Source: Pseudomonas sp. CC6-YY-74
GTDB taxonomy: Bacteria; Pseudomonadota; Gammaproteobacteria; Pseudomonadales; Pseudomonadaceae
Length of the DNA: 64,000 nucleotides
Direction: 5' to 3'
Assembly: GCF_002025205.1 (NCBI RefSeq)
Contig: NZ_CP019947.1
Span: 2,146,001-2,210,000, forward strand
Below, one piece after another: positions 38,482 to 47,359 of this stretch; position 1 is the stretch's first letter; each line of letters starts with the position of its first letter. The notes beneath the pieces were generated by a model. It searched no databases, was not told the DNA's origin, and was given only the letters and a program-made list of their open reading frames with translations. The position numbers were made by a program, and so were the translations under genes.

Positions 38482-38963
38482 TTGAGCAGAGCTTCGATCT
38501 CGGCAGTCAGATCTTCCGGCTTGGTGGCCGGCGCGAAACGCTTGACCTGCTTGCCGTCGGCACTGATCAGAAACTTGGTGAAGTTCCATTTCACACCCTG
38601 ACTACCGAGCAGACCGGGTGCATTTTTCTTCAGTTGGACGAACAAGGGATGGGCATCGCTGCCGTTGACATCGACTTTCTTGAACAAGGGAAAGCTGACA
38701 CCGAAATTCAGCTCGCAAAACTCGGAAATGGCCCCTTCATTGCCCGGCTCCTGCTTGCCGAACTGGTTACAAGGAAAGCCCAACACCACCAGACCTTGGT
38801 CCTTGTACTGCTGCCAGAGGCTTTCCAACCCCTTGTACTGCGGAGTGAAACCGCACTTGCTTGCAGTATTGACCACCAACACGGCCTTGCCGCCGAAGTC
38901 GGAGAGGGTTTTCTGTTCGCCCTTGATGGTGGTTACAGGGATATCGAAGAGTTCGTTGCTCAT
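38478..38963 (-). CDS. gpx: Glutathione peroxidase (Cys type)
   Basis: The 161-residue thioredoxin-fold peroxidase has the active-site Cys at 37 in NTASKCGFTPQY, the conserved GFPCNQFGKQEPG (C65 and Gln) and WNFTKFLI. It uses Cys rather than selenocysteine, as do most bacterial members, which often take electrons from thioredoxin. No signal peptide is present. It is the first gene of a gpx-ospR operon with overlapping stop and start. The promoter contains a 26-base perfect palindrome. Confidence 0.95.
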   Translation of the reverse strand: MSNELFDIPVTTIKGEQKTLSDFGGKAVLVVNTASKCGFTPQYKGLESLWQQYKDQGLVVLGFPCNQFGKQEPGNEGAISEFCELNFGVSFPLFKKVDVNGSDAHPLFVQLKKNAPGLLGSQGVKWNFTKFLISADGKQVKRFAPATKPEDLTAEIEALLK

Positions 38964-38999
38964 GGATGGCAGTGCCTTTGCTCAGGAGAAAGTGGAAAC

Positions 39000-39036
39000 A
39001 CCATAGCGAGCAATTAAATTGCATGCAATTTAATTG
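39000..39036 (-). promoter_or_regulatory. gpx-ospR promoter with a 26-bp perfect palindromic operator
   Basis: The segment 39011-39036 is a perfect palindrome with half-site CAATTAAATTGCA. On the minus strand TTGCAT (39023-39028) and TATGGT (39000-39005) form a -35/-10 pair with a 17-base spacer, so the palindrome covers the -35 and most of the spacer. OhrR/OspR regulators bind AT-rich inverted repeats of this kind. The repressor OspR is encoded in the same operon, fitting autoregulation. Confidence 0.8.
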
Positions 39037-39140
39037 CGGAAATAAGGCCTGCCGTTAATGAGCCACCGCGCAGTCGCAGGACGGGTCAGCCCGCGTAACT
39101 CGGCCCGCCCCGTCCTGCGTTGCGCATGGCCGCGCAAGCT

Positions 39141-39542
39141 TCACGCTTCGGCTTTAGGCACGAGCTTCAGCGAGGCCGAATTGATGCAGTAGCGCAAACC
39201 GGTCGGCGCCGGCCCATCGGGGAAGACGTGGCCCAGGTGGGCATCGCATTTGCCGCACTTCACTTCGATGCGGTGCATGCCGTGGCTGAAGTCATCCAGG
39301 CTGGTAATCGCATCCTTGCTGAGCGGTTGAAAGTAGCTGGGCCAGCCACTCCCGGAGTCGAACTTGGCGTCCGAATCGAACAATGCAGTACCGCAGCAGG
39401 CGCAGTGATAAATGCCCGGCGCCTTGCTGTCATGGTATTCACCAGAAAAGGCTCGCTCCGTGCCACCCAACCGGCAGACATGGAACTGCGTCTCCGACAG
39501 TTCTTCGCGCCAGTCTTCCAGGGGTTTTTCGAGCTTGTCCAC
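39141..39542 (-). CDS. msrB: Peptide methionine-(R)-S-oxide reductase MsrB
   Basis: The 133-residue enzyme repairs methionine-R-sulfoxide in proteins. It has the zinc CxxC pairs C47/C50 and C96/C99, the motif [13 protein letters not shown], and the catalytic Cys119 in [11 protein letters not shown]. The start is GTG at 39542 with AGGAG nine bases upstream. It reads in the same direction as gpx-ospR but is separated by the gpx promoter region. It forms an oxidative repair group with gpx and the free-methionine sulfoxide reductase. Confidence 0.95.
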   Translation of the reverse strand: MDKLEKPLEDWREELSETQFHVCRLGGTERAFSGEYHDSKAPGIYHCACCGTALFDSDAKFDSGSGWPSYFQPLSKDAITSLDDFSHGMHRIEVKCGKCDAHLGHVFPDGPAPTGLRYCINSASLKLVPKAEA

Positions 39543-39711
39543 AGGCAGGTCTCCTCAACAGAAAAAAGCCCGACCAGTAGCTTTGCCAAGGTCAGGCTGC
39601 AACGTATCATTCGACCCCAGTCTGTCACCGGCGTTACAGCCTGCCAAGGCTCGCCTGATCGAGTCTTTGACACGGTAACTCAACGGCGCTTCACCACTCG
39701 GGATCCCTTAC

Positions 39712-40923
39712 ATGCAGTTCAGCAAATCGAACAAGCTCGCCAATGTCTGCTACGACATTCGCGGCCCCGTGCTCAAGCACGCCAAACGCCTGGAAGAGGA
39801 AGGCCATCGCATCCTCAAGCTGAACATCGGCAACCCGGCGTCGTTCGGTTTCGAAGCCCCGGAAGAAATCCTTCAGGACGTCATCCGCAATTTGCCGATG
39901 GCCCAGGGCTACAGCGACTCCAAGGGCTTGTTCAGTGCGCGCAAGGCGGTGATGCAGTACTACCAGCAGAAGCAGGTCGAAGGTGTCGGCATTGAGGACA
40001 TCTACCTGGGCAACGGCGTGTCCGAGCTGATTGTCATGGCCATGCAGGCGCTGCTCAATAACGGCGACGAGGTGCTGATCCCGGCCCCCGACTATCCGCT
40101 GTGGACTGCCGCCGTAGCCCTGTCCGGCGGCAAGCCGGTGCATTACCTATGTGACGAGCAGGCCGGCTGGTTTCCCGACATTGCCGACATGCGCGCCAAG
40201 ATCACGCCGAACACCAAGGCACTGGTGTTGATCAATCCGAATAACCCGACCGGCGCGGTGTATTCCAAAGAAGTACTGATGGACATCGTCGAACTGGCAC
40301 GCCAGCACAACCTGGTGCTGTTCTCCGACGAGATCTACGACAAGATCCTCTACGACGAAGCCCAGCACATCTGCACCGCCTCGCTGGCACCGGATGTGCT
40401 CTGCCTGACCTTCAACGGCCTGTCCAAGTCCTACCGGGTGGCGGGTTTCCGCTCCGGCTGGGTAGCGATTTCCGGGCCCAAACACCGCGCGCAGAGCTAT
40501 ATCGAAGGCATCGACATTCTGGCCAACATGCGCCTGTGCGCCAATGTACCGAGCCAGCACGCGATCCAGACGGCGCTGGGTGGCTACCAGAGCATCAACG
40601 ACCTGGTGTTGCCCAACGGCCGCCTGCTGGAGCAGCGCAACCGCACCTGGGAGCTGCTCAACGATATTCCCGGGGTCAGCTGCGTCAAGCCCATGGGTGC
40701 GCTCTACGCCTTCCCCAAAATAGACCCCAAGGTCTGCCCGATCCACAACGACGAGAAATTCGTCCTCGACCTGCTGCTCTCTGAGAAGCTGTTGATCGTC
40801 CAGGGCACGGCCTTCAACTGGCCGTGGCCGGATCACTTCCGCGTGGTCACCCTGCCGCGAGTCGATGATCTGGAACAAGCCATTGGCCGCATCGGCAGCT
40901 TCCTCAAGAGCTACCGCCAATAG
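39712..40923 (+). CDS. alaA: Alanine aminotransferase-type enzyme AlaA
   Basis: The 403-residue PLP-dependent class I aminotransferase has LNIGNPASFGFEAPEEI near residues 38-54, the dimer/PLP segment AQGYSDSKGLFSAR, NPNNPTGAVYS, and the PLP Lys in TFNGLSKSYRVAGFRSGW. The length and these motifs match AlaA (pyruvate-glutamate transaminase). It is divergent from msrB and followed after 12 bases by an SDR gene. Only a weak Shine-Dalgarno sequence precedes the ATG. Confidence 0.9.
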   Translation: MQFSKSNKLANVCYDIRGPVLKHAKRLEEEGHRILKLNIGNPASFGFEAPEEILQDVIRNLPMAQGYSDSKGLFSARKAVMQYYQQKQVEGVGIEDIYLGNGVSELIVMAMQALLNNGDEVLIPAPDYPLWTAAVALSGGKPVHYLCDEQAGWFPDIADMRAKITPNTKALVLINPNNPTGAVYSKEVLMDIVELARQHNLVLFSDEIYDKILYDEAQHICTASLAPDVLCLTFNGLSKSYRVAGFRSGWVAISGPKHRAQSYIEGIDILANMRLCANVPSQHAIQTALGGYQSINDLVLPNGRLLEQRNRTWELLNDIPGVSCVKPMGALYAFPKIDPKVCPIHNDEKFVLDLLLSEKLLIVQGTAFNWPWPDHFRVVTLPRVDDLEQAIGRIGSFLKSYRQ

Positions 40924-40935
40924 CCGGAGATCGCC

Positions 40936-41679
40936 ATGAATCAAGGCAAACGTTATCTGCTAACAGGCGCCAGTTCCGGTATCGGCACCGCACTCGCCCG
41001 TGAGCTGGCGAGCAAAGGTTACGACCTGGCCCTGGCGGCGCGCCGCGAAGACAATCTGCACCTGTTGGCGGCCGAACTGCAGGCACGCTTCGGCCGCAAG
41101 GCAATCGTCCTGCCCCTGGACGTCACCGACTACGCAGCCTGCCAAGATGCCGTAGGCCTGGCTGCCAACGCCCTGGGCGGGCTGGACGGTCTCATCGCCA
41201 ACGCGGGCATCGCCCTGACCGGCAAAGTCGGTGGCGGCCACTTCGAGCGCGCCAGGCTGACCCTGGAAACCAACCTGATCGGCGCCATCGCCTGCCTCGA
41301 TGCAGCGGCCGCGTTGTTTCGTCAGCAAGGTCATGGCCACCTGGTCGCCGTCGCCTCGGTCGCCGGCAAGCGCGGCCTGCCCTATGCCGCGGCCTATTCG
41401 GCGAGCAAGGCCGGCTTGATCAGCTACATGCAGGCCACCCGCGCCGAACTGCAGGGCAAGGGCATCGACACCACCCTGCTGCTGCCCGGCTTTATCGATA
41501 CGCCCCTCAATAGCGATATGCCCAAACGACCCTTTCTGATCGATGTAGAACGCGGCGCCATGCTGATCGCCCGGCACATCGACAAACGCCACAGCAGTGC
41601 CTACGTACCGGGTTGGCCCTGGGCGATTCTCGGTCGCCTGTTGCCGCTACTACCCACCTCGATGATTGCCAAATTCTGA
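40936..41679 (+). CDS. Short-chain dehydrogenase/reductase
   Basis: The 247-residue Rossmann-fold oxidoreductase has the cofactor motif TGASSGIG (residues 10-17), NAG near 90, the catalytic Ser in VASVAGKRG and YAAAYSASKAG with the Y-x3-K pair. The C-terminal part has a hydrophobic segment (WPWAILGRLLPLLP), suggesting membrane association as in some lipid- or polyketide-related SDRs. GGAG lies eight bases before the ATG. Its stop and the next gene's start overlap as TGATG. Substrate unknown. Confidence 0.88.
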   Translation: MNQGKRYLLTGASSGIGTALARELASKGYDLALAARREDNLHLLAAELQARFGRKAIVLPLDVTDYAACQDAVGLAANALGGLDGLIANAGIALTGKVGGGHFERARLTLETNLIGAIACLDAAAALFRQQGHGHLVAVASVAGKRGLPYAAAYSASKAGLISYMQATRAELQGKGIDTTLLLPGFIDTPLNSDMPKRPFLIDVERGAMLIARHIDKRHSSAYVPGWPWAILGRLLPLLPTSMIAKF

Positions 41680-42131
41680 TGGATCTACAAATCGACGATT
41701 TCTACACGGATGCGGCAGCCGCCATGCTGCAGCTCTATCAGGTTTTCCCGCGAAAAATGGCGCTCTACGTAGAGGACCTGATCGGCCGCGAGGAACCGGA
41801 TGAATTCGGCCTGCCGAGCAAGCGCCATGAGAGCTGCCTGGGCACGCTGTTGTGGCTGGCCGAGGAAGGCTACCTGCGCTTCGACTCGACCATCGCCTAC
41901 GACGCCCTCGATCAGGCGGTGCTTAGTGAAAAAGGCTTTCTGCGCCTGAGTCGCAGCGTGCCCCATGCCCTGCGTGAAGGCGAAGCACTACCCCCAAGCG
42001 TGCGCCGAGTGCATGCCACTCTGGCCTTTCAACTGCGCGAAGCGCTGAGCCATAAACATGGCGAACGCCTCGCCCGCCTCACCCGTTTGCTCTTCGAAAG
42101 CAGCCTGACCGCTACAGGCGACACAGTTTGA
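41679..42131 (+). CDS. Conserved hypothetical protein between an SDR gene and htpX
   Basis: The 150-residue soluble protein starts MDLQIDDFYTDAAAAMLQLY and contains MALYVEDLIGREEPDEFGLP, CLGTLLWLAEEGYLRFDST and FLRLSRSVPHAL. The middle resembles a winged-helix arrangement (a short helix pair followed by EEGYLRFDSTI), but this is only a fold guess. The ATG overlaps the SDR stop by one base, so translation is likely coupled. I do not know a function. Confidence 0.75.
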   Translation: MDLQIDDFYTDAAAAMLQLYQVFPRKMALYVEDLIGREEPDEFGLPSKRHESCLGTLLWLAEEGYLRFDSTIAYDALDQAVLSEKGFLRLSRSVPHALREGEALPPSVRRVHATLAFQLREALSHKHGERLARLTRLLFESSLTATGDTV

Positions 42132-42143
42132 AATAGTCCCCCG

Positions 42144-42173
42144 GTTGAAGAGCCGGGGGGCACGCCCTTATAT
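42144..42173 (+). promoter_or_regulatory. Possible heat-shock (sigma-32) promoter of htpX
   Basis: GTTGAAG (42144-42150) and CCCTTATAT (42165-42173) are separated by 14 bases and resemble the sigma-32 pattern CTTGAA / CCCCATNT. The same stretch contains a CCCCCGG / CCGGGGG inverted repeat, so it may instead be the weak terminator of the preceding gene. HtpX is heat-inducible in E. coli, which makes the first reading attractive. Confidence 0.35.
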
Positions 42174-42221
42174 AGCCGGCATATCAAGCAGGTCTTTCCC
42201 CGTGAGGAGTCGTTTCACACC

Positions 42222-43094
42222 ATGACGCGCATTTTGCTGTTCCTGGCTACTAACCTGGCGGTGTTGATCATCGCCAGTATCACTCTCAAGCTACTGGGGG
42301 TAGACCGCTTCACCGGCCAGAACTACAGCAGCCTGCTGATCTTCTGCGCGGTATTCGGCTTTGCCGGCTCATTGATTTCACTGCTGCTGTCCAAGTGGAT
42401 GGCGAAGATGAGCACCGGTACCGAGATCATCACCCAGCCACGCACTCGCCACGAACAGTGGCTGATGCAAACCGTCGAAGAACTGTCCCGCGCAGCCGGC
42501 ATAAAGATGCCGGAAGTGGGAATCTTTCCGGCTTACGAATCCAACGCCTTCGCCACCGGCTGGAATAAGAACGATGCCTTGGTGGCGGTCAGCCAGGGCC
42601 TGCTGGAACGCTTTTCGCCCGATGAGGTGAAAGCCGTTCTGGCCCACGAAATCGGCCACGTAGCCAACGGCGACATGGTCACCCTGGCGCTGATTCAGGG
42701 CGTGGTGAACACCTTCGTGATGTTCTTTGCGCGGATCTTCGGCAACTTCGTCGACAAAGCCATCCTGAAAAACGAAGGCAACCACGGCATCGGTTACTTC
42801 GTCGCGACCATCTTCGCCGAACTGGTACTGGGCATCCTGGCCAGCATCATCGTCATGTGGTTCTCGCGCAAACGCGAGTTCAAGGCCGACGAAGCCGGCG
42901 CCCGCCTGGCCGGTACCGGCGCCATGATCGCCGCCCTGCAGCGCCTGCGCGCCGAACAGGGCGTGCCGGTGAACATGCCCGACAGCCTGACCGCCTTCGG
43001 CATCAACGGCGGCCTGAAGCATGGCTTGGCCGGCCTGCTGATGACCCACCCGCCCCTGGAAGATCGCATCGAAGCCCTGCGCCAGCTGCGCTAA
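42222..43094 (+). CDS. htpX: Membrane zinc metalloprotease HtpX
   Basis: The 290-residue M48-family inner-membrane protease has two N-terminal membrane segments (about residues 4-24 and 37-57), the zinc motif [10 protein letters not shown] (H142, E143, H146) and a further pair of hydrophobic segments (about 155-215). The third zinc ligand is in [14 protein letters not shown]. It degrades misfolded membrane proteins together with FtsH. The N-terminus and length match HtpX closely. A strong terminator follows. Confidence 0.96.
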   Translation: MTRILLFLATNLAVLIIASITLKLLGVDRFTGQNYSSLLIFCAVFGFAGSLISLLLSKWMAKMSTGTEIITQPRTRHEQWLMQTVEELSRAAGIKMPEVGIFPAYESNAFATGWNKNDALVAVSQGLLERFSPDEVKAVLAHEIGHVANGDMVTLALIQGVVNTFVMFFARIFGNFVDKAILKNEGNHGIGYFVATIFAELVLGILASIIVMWFSRKREFKADEAGARLAGTGAMIAALQRLRAEQGVPVNMPDSLTAFGINGGLKHGLAGLLMTHPPLEDRIEALRQLR

Positions 43095-43101
43095 CCAGCA
43101 A

Positions 43102-43141
43102 GCATGAAAAAGGGCGGCCCTCGGGTCGCCCTTTTTCATGC
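43102..43141. terminator. Bidirectional terminator after htpX
   Basis: GCATGAAAAAGGGCG and CGCCCTTTTTCATGC are perfectly complementary around a 10-base loop, directly after htpX and before the convergent tpm gene. Confidence 0.92.
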
Positions 43142-43226
43142 TGTTCACGCCAGCCCAACTATAGGCCGGACCAGGCGACGCGTTCGGTGAGCGGCAGCAA
43201 ACCAACCAGACTGGCGCGCCGCATTA

Positions 43227-43883
43227 TCAGCGCTTGATCAAGCGATACACCACCTCGTCCAGCGCTTGCAGATTGTGCTTAATGAACTTCCAGTTGCCCT
43301 GCAGCACATCCAGCCGCTCCAGCGTCTCGATCTGCCAGCCGGCGCCGAACAACTCATGCACTTCGCCATCCGCCACCGCGAAGGGTGGGCCGTCCATCTG
43401 ACTCTGCTGGTAATCCAGGGTAATCAACAGGCCCCGGCATGCCGCCGGCAAAATGGCCTGCAGATGCGCCACGTAGCGTTTCCGCAGCTCGACCGGCAAG
43501 GCGATCAATGCCGCGCGATCGTAGAGCGCCTGGCAATCGCCGAGCTGCCCTGCCGTCAGGGCGAAGAAATCGCCGCACCAGAGCTCCACCGCTCCGGCGC
43601 GATAGACCTTGAACGCGCCTTCCTGGCTGATCTCTACGCTCAAGTCGTGTTCCGCGAAGAAATCTTCGACCGCCTTCTGCGCCAGCTCGACGCCCAGCAC
43701 CCGATAGCCCTGCCCCGCCAGCCAGACCAGATCCAGACTCTTGCCGCACAACGGCACCAGCACCCGTGCGCCCGGCTGCAGCTCGAGCGCCGAGCAGTGG
43801 CGCTGTAGATAAGGATTGACCTGATCCAGATGGAAACCGATCTGATCGCGCGCCCAGCGCGTCTGCCAAAATGCCTCGTCCAC
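43227..43883 (-). CDS. tpm: Thiopurine S-methyltransferase
   Basis: The 218-residue SAM-dependent methyltransferase starts [18 protein letters not shown]. It has the TPMT motifs [16 protein letters not shown] and [13 protein letters not shown] near residues 41-75, GDFFALTAG near 104-112 and [10 protein letters not shown] near 120. Bacterial Tpm methylates thiopurines and confers resistance to tellurite and selenium oxyanions. The start is GTG at 43883 with a G-rich Shine-Dalgarno sequence. It is divergent from the dioxygenase gene by 102 bases. Confidence 0.95.
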   Translation of the reverse strand: MDEAFWQTRWARDQIGFHLDQVNPYLQRHCSALELQPGARVLVPLCGKSLDLVWLAGQGYRVLGVELAQKAVEDFFAEHDLSVEISQEGAFKVYRAGAVELWCGDFFALTAGQLGDCQALYDRAALIALPVELRKRYVAHLQAILPAACRGLLITLDYQQSQMDGPPFAVADGEVHELFGAGWQIETLERLDVLQGNWKFIKHNLQALDEVVYRLIKR

Positions 43884-43985
43884 TCTACCCCCCTAAAAAT
43901 TCGATCAAATAGCTCAATTATTTATACTGGAGTTCGATAATAGCAGCCGCGAAGATAGCAATATCCTACTGCAGGAACCGACCCC

Positions 43986-44753
43986 ATGCTGCCTTCGCTA
44001 TTTATCTCCCACGGCTCACCCATGCTCGCCCTGGAACCCGGCGCCAGCGGTCCGGCCTTGGCCCACCTGGCCGCGGCGCTGCCCAGACCACGGGCCATCC
44101 TGCTGGTGTCCGCACACTGGGAAAGCCCTGCACTGCGCGTCACCAGCGCCGCCCAACCTGAAACCTGGCATGACTTTGGCGGCTTCCCCCCAGCGCTGTA
44201 TCAGCTGCAATACCCGGCGCCCGGCAATCCGCAGCTCGCCGCAGACATCGTGCAATTACTCGGTGCTGCCGGTCTCCGCGTCCAACTCGACCCCGAACGC
44301 CCATTCGATCACGGCGCCTGGGTGCCACTGTCACTCATGTACCCGGCCGCCGACATCCCGCTCGTGCAGCTCTCGCTGCCCAGTCGCCAGGGTCCTGAAG
44401 TACAGACCCGCATCGGGCGCGCCTTGGCCGGCCTGCGCGAGCAAGGCGTACTGCTGATCGGCTCCGGCAGCATCACCCACAACCTCGGTGAACTCGACTG
44501 GCACGCCGGCCCCGAGGTAATTGAGCCCTGGGCCCAGGACTTCCGCGACTGGATAGTGGCCCGACTCGCCGCCGACGACGAGGCTGCATTGCACGACTAT
44601 CGCCAACGCGCCCCGGCGGCCGTACGCAATCACCCGAGCGACGAACATCTATTGCCCCTGTTCTTCGCCCGCGGCGCTGGCGGTCAGTTCAAGGTCGAGC
44701 ACAGCGGTTTCACGCTCGGCGCCCTGGGCATGGATATCTATAGCTTTGCCTGA
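43986..44753 (+). CDS. LigB-type extradiol dioxygenase (4,5-DOPA dioxygenase/YgiD family)
   Basis: The 255-residue non-haem iron enzyme of the class III extradiol family shows ISHGSPMLALEPG near the N-terminus, LVSAHWES (about residues 40-47), PFDHGAWVPL (about 105-114) and HPSDEHLLPLFFA (about 215-227). The histidines are the metal and acid-base residues. YgiD of E. coli cleaves L-DOPA in vitro; the natural substrate is unclear. AGGAA lies nine bases before the ATG. Confidence 0.9.
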   Translation: MLPSLFISHGSPMLALEPGASGPALAHLAAALPRPRAILLVSAHWESPALRVTSAAQPETWHDFGGFPPALYQLQYPAPGNPQLAADIVQLLGAAGLRVQLDPERPFDHGAWVPLSLMYPAADIPLVQLSLPSRQGPEVQTRIGRALAGLREQGVLLIGSGSITHNLGELDWHAGPEVIEPWAQDFRDWIVARLAADDEAALHDYRQRAPAAVRNHPSDEHLLPLFFARGAGGQFKVEHSGFTLGALGMDIYSFA

Positions 44754-44917
44754 TAAACCCAAGGCGCTGCCAAACTGCGGCATGCGCCAGCTGCGCCCCC
44801 TCTACCAAGGTCATCGATCACGGAACAACAGCAATCTGTGCTTCAATCATCTGCATGACCCTGCCCTTGGAACCGTCGGCCACGAGGCTCAGGTGTCACG
44901 CAGAAGGTGTGGACGAT

Positions 44918-45139
44918 ATGAACTCAATCAGGCTTGCAGCCATAGCACTTGTGGTCGCCGGTACCCTGGCGCTGATTTACGGTGGTTTCAGTTATACCAA
45001 GGACACCACCGCGGTCAAACTTGGTCCGCTCGAGCTTTCCGTGAAAGAGAAGGAAACGGTCAACGTCCCCATGTGGGCTGGGATTGCCGCCATAGTGGCC
45101 GGCGGCCTTATGCTCGTAGTTGGCAGCAAGCGGTCATAG
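44918..45139 (+). CDS. Small two-span membrane protein (DUF3185-like)
   Basis: The 73-residue protein starts MNSIRLAAIALVVAGTLALI, with one membrane helix at about residues 5-23. A 25-residue polar loop (YTKDTTAVKLGPLELSVKEK) follows, then a second helix at about 51-69 (WAGIAAIVAGGLMLVVG). This matches the DUF3185 layout as I remember it. AAGG lies about 13 bases before the ATG; a longer in-frame start is unlikely. A terminator follows at 45181. Confidence 0.75.
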   Translation: MNSIRLAAIALVVAGTLALIYGGFSYTKDTTAVKLGPLELSVKEKETVNVPMWAGIAAIVAGGLMLVVGSKRS

Positions 45140-45180
45140 CGCCGCTGTAGGCCTGGCCTGCCGGGTGGACGGATACAAAA

Positions 45181-45209
45181 AAGCCCCGCATCTCAACAAT
45201 GCGGGGCTT
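45181..45209. terminator. Terminator between the small membrane protein gene and deaD
   Basis: AAGCCCCGCA pairs with TGCGGGGCTT around a nine-base loop, with A-rich sequence to the left and CTTGTTT to the right. It can serve both convergent genes. Confidence 0.9.
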
Positions 45210-45231
45210 CTTGTTTAGCGCTTAACGCGAA

Positions 45232-46896
45232 TCAATCTTCGCGATAGCGACGCAGCTTCAACGGCTTACCACCGACGCGGGTGTCTTTCAGCTTGCTGAG
45301 CAAACTCTCAAGACCGTCTTCCGGCAGCTCGACCAGACTGAAGCTCTCGCGCACCTGGATGCGACCGATGGCTTCGCGAATCAGGCCGCCCTCATTGAGG
45401 ATGGCGCCCAGCAGGTTCTTCGCGGCGATACCGTCACGCGCGCCCAGCGCAGTACGGCAACGGGCACGACCTTCAGCCAAGGGCACTGGCGCACGACGCT
45501 CACGGCTGTCACCGCGATCCGAACGCTCATTGCTGCGCTCACGCGGCGCACTGGTCGGCACCAGCGGTTGCTCGCGCTCGACTTCAGCCAGGGTCAGGGC
45601 CTGACCGTTGGTGGCCTTGCGCAGCAGCGCGGCAGCCAGGGCACGCGGGGTGCAACCGATTTGCGCGGTCAGTCGATCGAGCAGTTCGCCATGGCTGGCT
45701 TCGGCGTCGGCCACCAGGGGTGCCAGGCTCGAGGTCAGCTTCTTGATCCGCGCGTCCAGCACTTGCTGGCCGTCGGGCAGGCGTACTTCCGTGACTTTTT
45801 GCCCGGTGACACGCTCGATTACCTGCAGCATGCGGCGCTCACGCGGAGTGACCAGCAACAGCGCGCGACCGGTACGACCGGCACGGCCGGTACGACCGAT
45901 ACGGTGTACATAGGATTCTGGGTCGTACGGCATGTCGACGTTCATCACGTGGGTGATGCGCGGCACATCCAGACCACGGGCAGCGACGTCGGTGGCGACG
46001 ACGATGTCCAGGCGACCATCTTTAAGCGACTCGATCACCCGCTCACGCTGGTTCTGGGCGATGTCGCCGTTCAAGGCCGCGGCCTTGTAGCCACGCGCCT
46101 CGAGCACAGCAGCCAGATCCAGAGTGGCTTGCTTGGTACGCACGAAGGCGATCAGCGCATCGAACTCTTCGACTTCCAGCAGACGCAGTACGGCGGCGTG
46201 CTTCTGATCGGCGTGGACCAGCAAGTGAGCCTGCTCGATGGCGGTCACGGTCTGGGTCTTGGTTTCGATCCTGACGTGCTTTGGATCACGCAGGTGCTTT
46301 TCGGCAATGGTGCGAATCGAATGCGGCAAGGTGGCCGAGAACAGGACGGTCTGGCGAGTTTCTGGCATGGCCTTGAAGATCACTTCAAGGTCGTCCATGA
46401 AGCCCAGCTTGAGCATTTCGTCCGCTTCATCGAGCACCAGGTGCTGAATGGTCGACAACACCTTCTCGTCACGACGCAGGTGATCGACCAGACGACCCGG
46501 AGTGGCGACTACAACCTGTGCGCCATTACGAATGGCTTTCAGTTGCGGGCCCATGGGCGCGCCGCCGTATACGGCGATGACGTTCAGCCCCGGCATTTGC
46601 TTGGCGTAGGTTTCGAAGGCGGTCGCGACCTGCAGAGCCAGCTCACGGGTCGGCGCGAGAATCAGCGCCTGCGGCTGGCGCTTGGTCGGATCGATGCGGC
46701 TAAGGATTGGCAGGGCAAAGGCAGCGGTTTTACCGGTGCCGGTCTGCGCCTGACCAATCATGTCGTGGCCAGCGAGAATCACTGGAATGGCCTGCAACTG
46801 AATCGCCGAAGGCTCTTCGTAGCCAGTCGCGATCACTGCGGCGAGAATATTAGGGTGAAGATCGAGTGCGGCGAAGCCTTCGAGTACTTGGGTCAT
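45232..46896 (-). CDS. deaD: DEAD-box RNA helicase DeaD (CsdA)
   Basis: The 554-residue ATP-dependent RNA helicase assists ribosome assembly and RNA turnover in the cold. It shows the Q motif, Walker A AQTGTGKT (50-57), APTRELA, DEAD (156-159), SAT, ARGLDVPRI and HRIGRTGRAGRTGR. A charged Arg/Ser-rich linker and a C-terminal DbpA-like RNA-binding domain (about 480-550) follow. The ATG at 46896 has AGAGG eight bases upstream and begins MTQVLEGF; an 11-codon extension is unlikely. The leader to the likely promoter is about 210 bases. Confidence 0.93.
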   Translation of the reverse strand: MTQVLEGFAALDLHPNILAAVIATGYEEPSAIQLQAIPVILAGHDMIGQAQTGTGKTAAFALPILSRIDPTKRQPQALILAPTRELALQVATAFETYAKQMPGLNVIAVYGGAPMGPQLKAIRNGAQVVVATPGRLVDHLRRDEKVLSTIQHLVLDEADEMLKLGFMDDLEVIFKAMPETRQTVLFSATLPHSIRTIAEKHLRDPKHVRIETKTQTVTAIEQAHLLVHADQKHAAVLRLLEVEEFDALIAFVRTKQATLDLAAVLEARGYKAAALNGDIAQNQRERVIESLKDGRLDIVVATDVAARGLDVPRITHVMNVDMPYDPESYVHRIGRTGRAGRTGRALLLVTPRERRMLQVIERVTGQKVTEVRLPDGQQVLDARIKKLTSSLAPLVADAEASHGELLDRLTAQIGCTPRALAAALLRKATNGQALTLAEVEREQPLVPTSAPRERSNERSDRGDSRERRAPVPLAEGRARCRTALGARDGIAAKNLLGAILNEGGLIREAIGRIQVRESFSLVELPEDGLESLLSKLKDTRVGGKPLKLRRYRED

Positions 46897-47112
46897 GGGT
46901 CTGCCTCTAGTGCATCCGCAAAGACCCATGCTCCAAAGCTGCGCATGCCGTGTAAGACTCTAAAGTCACCCTGGCAGCCGTGTCGGCGGGGATTTGCGAA
47001 AACGTGGTTGTAAATGAATCGTCAAGGATAGTCCGCTACGCAGACTAACTGCCGAAGGTGACCTCCGGGCGAGTTGTGTAACCTGAACGTGGCCATGAAT
47101 TGACCGGCGCGC

Positions 47113-47118
47113 ACTATA
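47113..47118 (-). promoter_or_regulatory. Likely -10 element (TATAGT) of deaD with long leader
   Basis: On the minus strand CCGGTATAGTGCGCGCC has a good -10 and a GC-rich discriminator, about 215 bases upstream of the deaD start. The -35 is weak. The 463-base gap 46897-47359 shows no other gene. A long leader is a known feature of cold-shock helicase mRNAs. Confidence 0.5.
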
Positions 47119-47359
47119 CCGGAAAAGCGGGAAGCTGTGATGGTTTTCCCACAATTAAATCAGCTACACCGCCAAACGGTCGTCCTGAGCGGGATTGAAC
47201 GCAGATCATTCAATGCTCGGGACACAGGGCCATATGCAGGCCATTGATGTGTCGACGCCGCATCAACACTCATTGCTGCCAATGCAACCCACCACGTGCG
47301 GATTGCAGTAGCCCTGCTATACCCTGTTGCACGACATTCTCTGCGCAAGGATTTCTGCC

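Noticed and set aside
38482..38589. N-terminal extension of OspR
   Set aside because: The extension would lie inside gpx; the ATG at 38481 with the ATGA overlap matches the usual MarR length.
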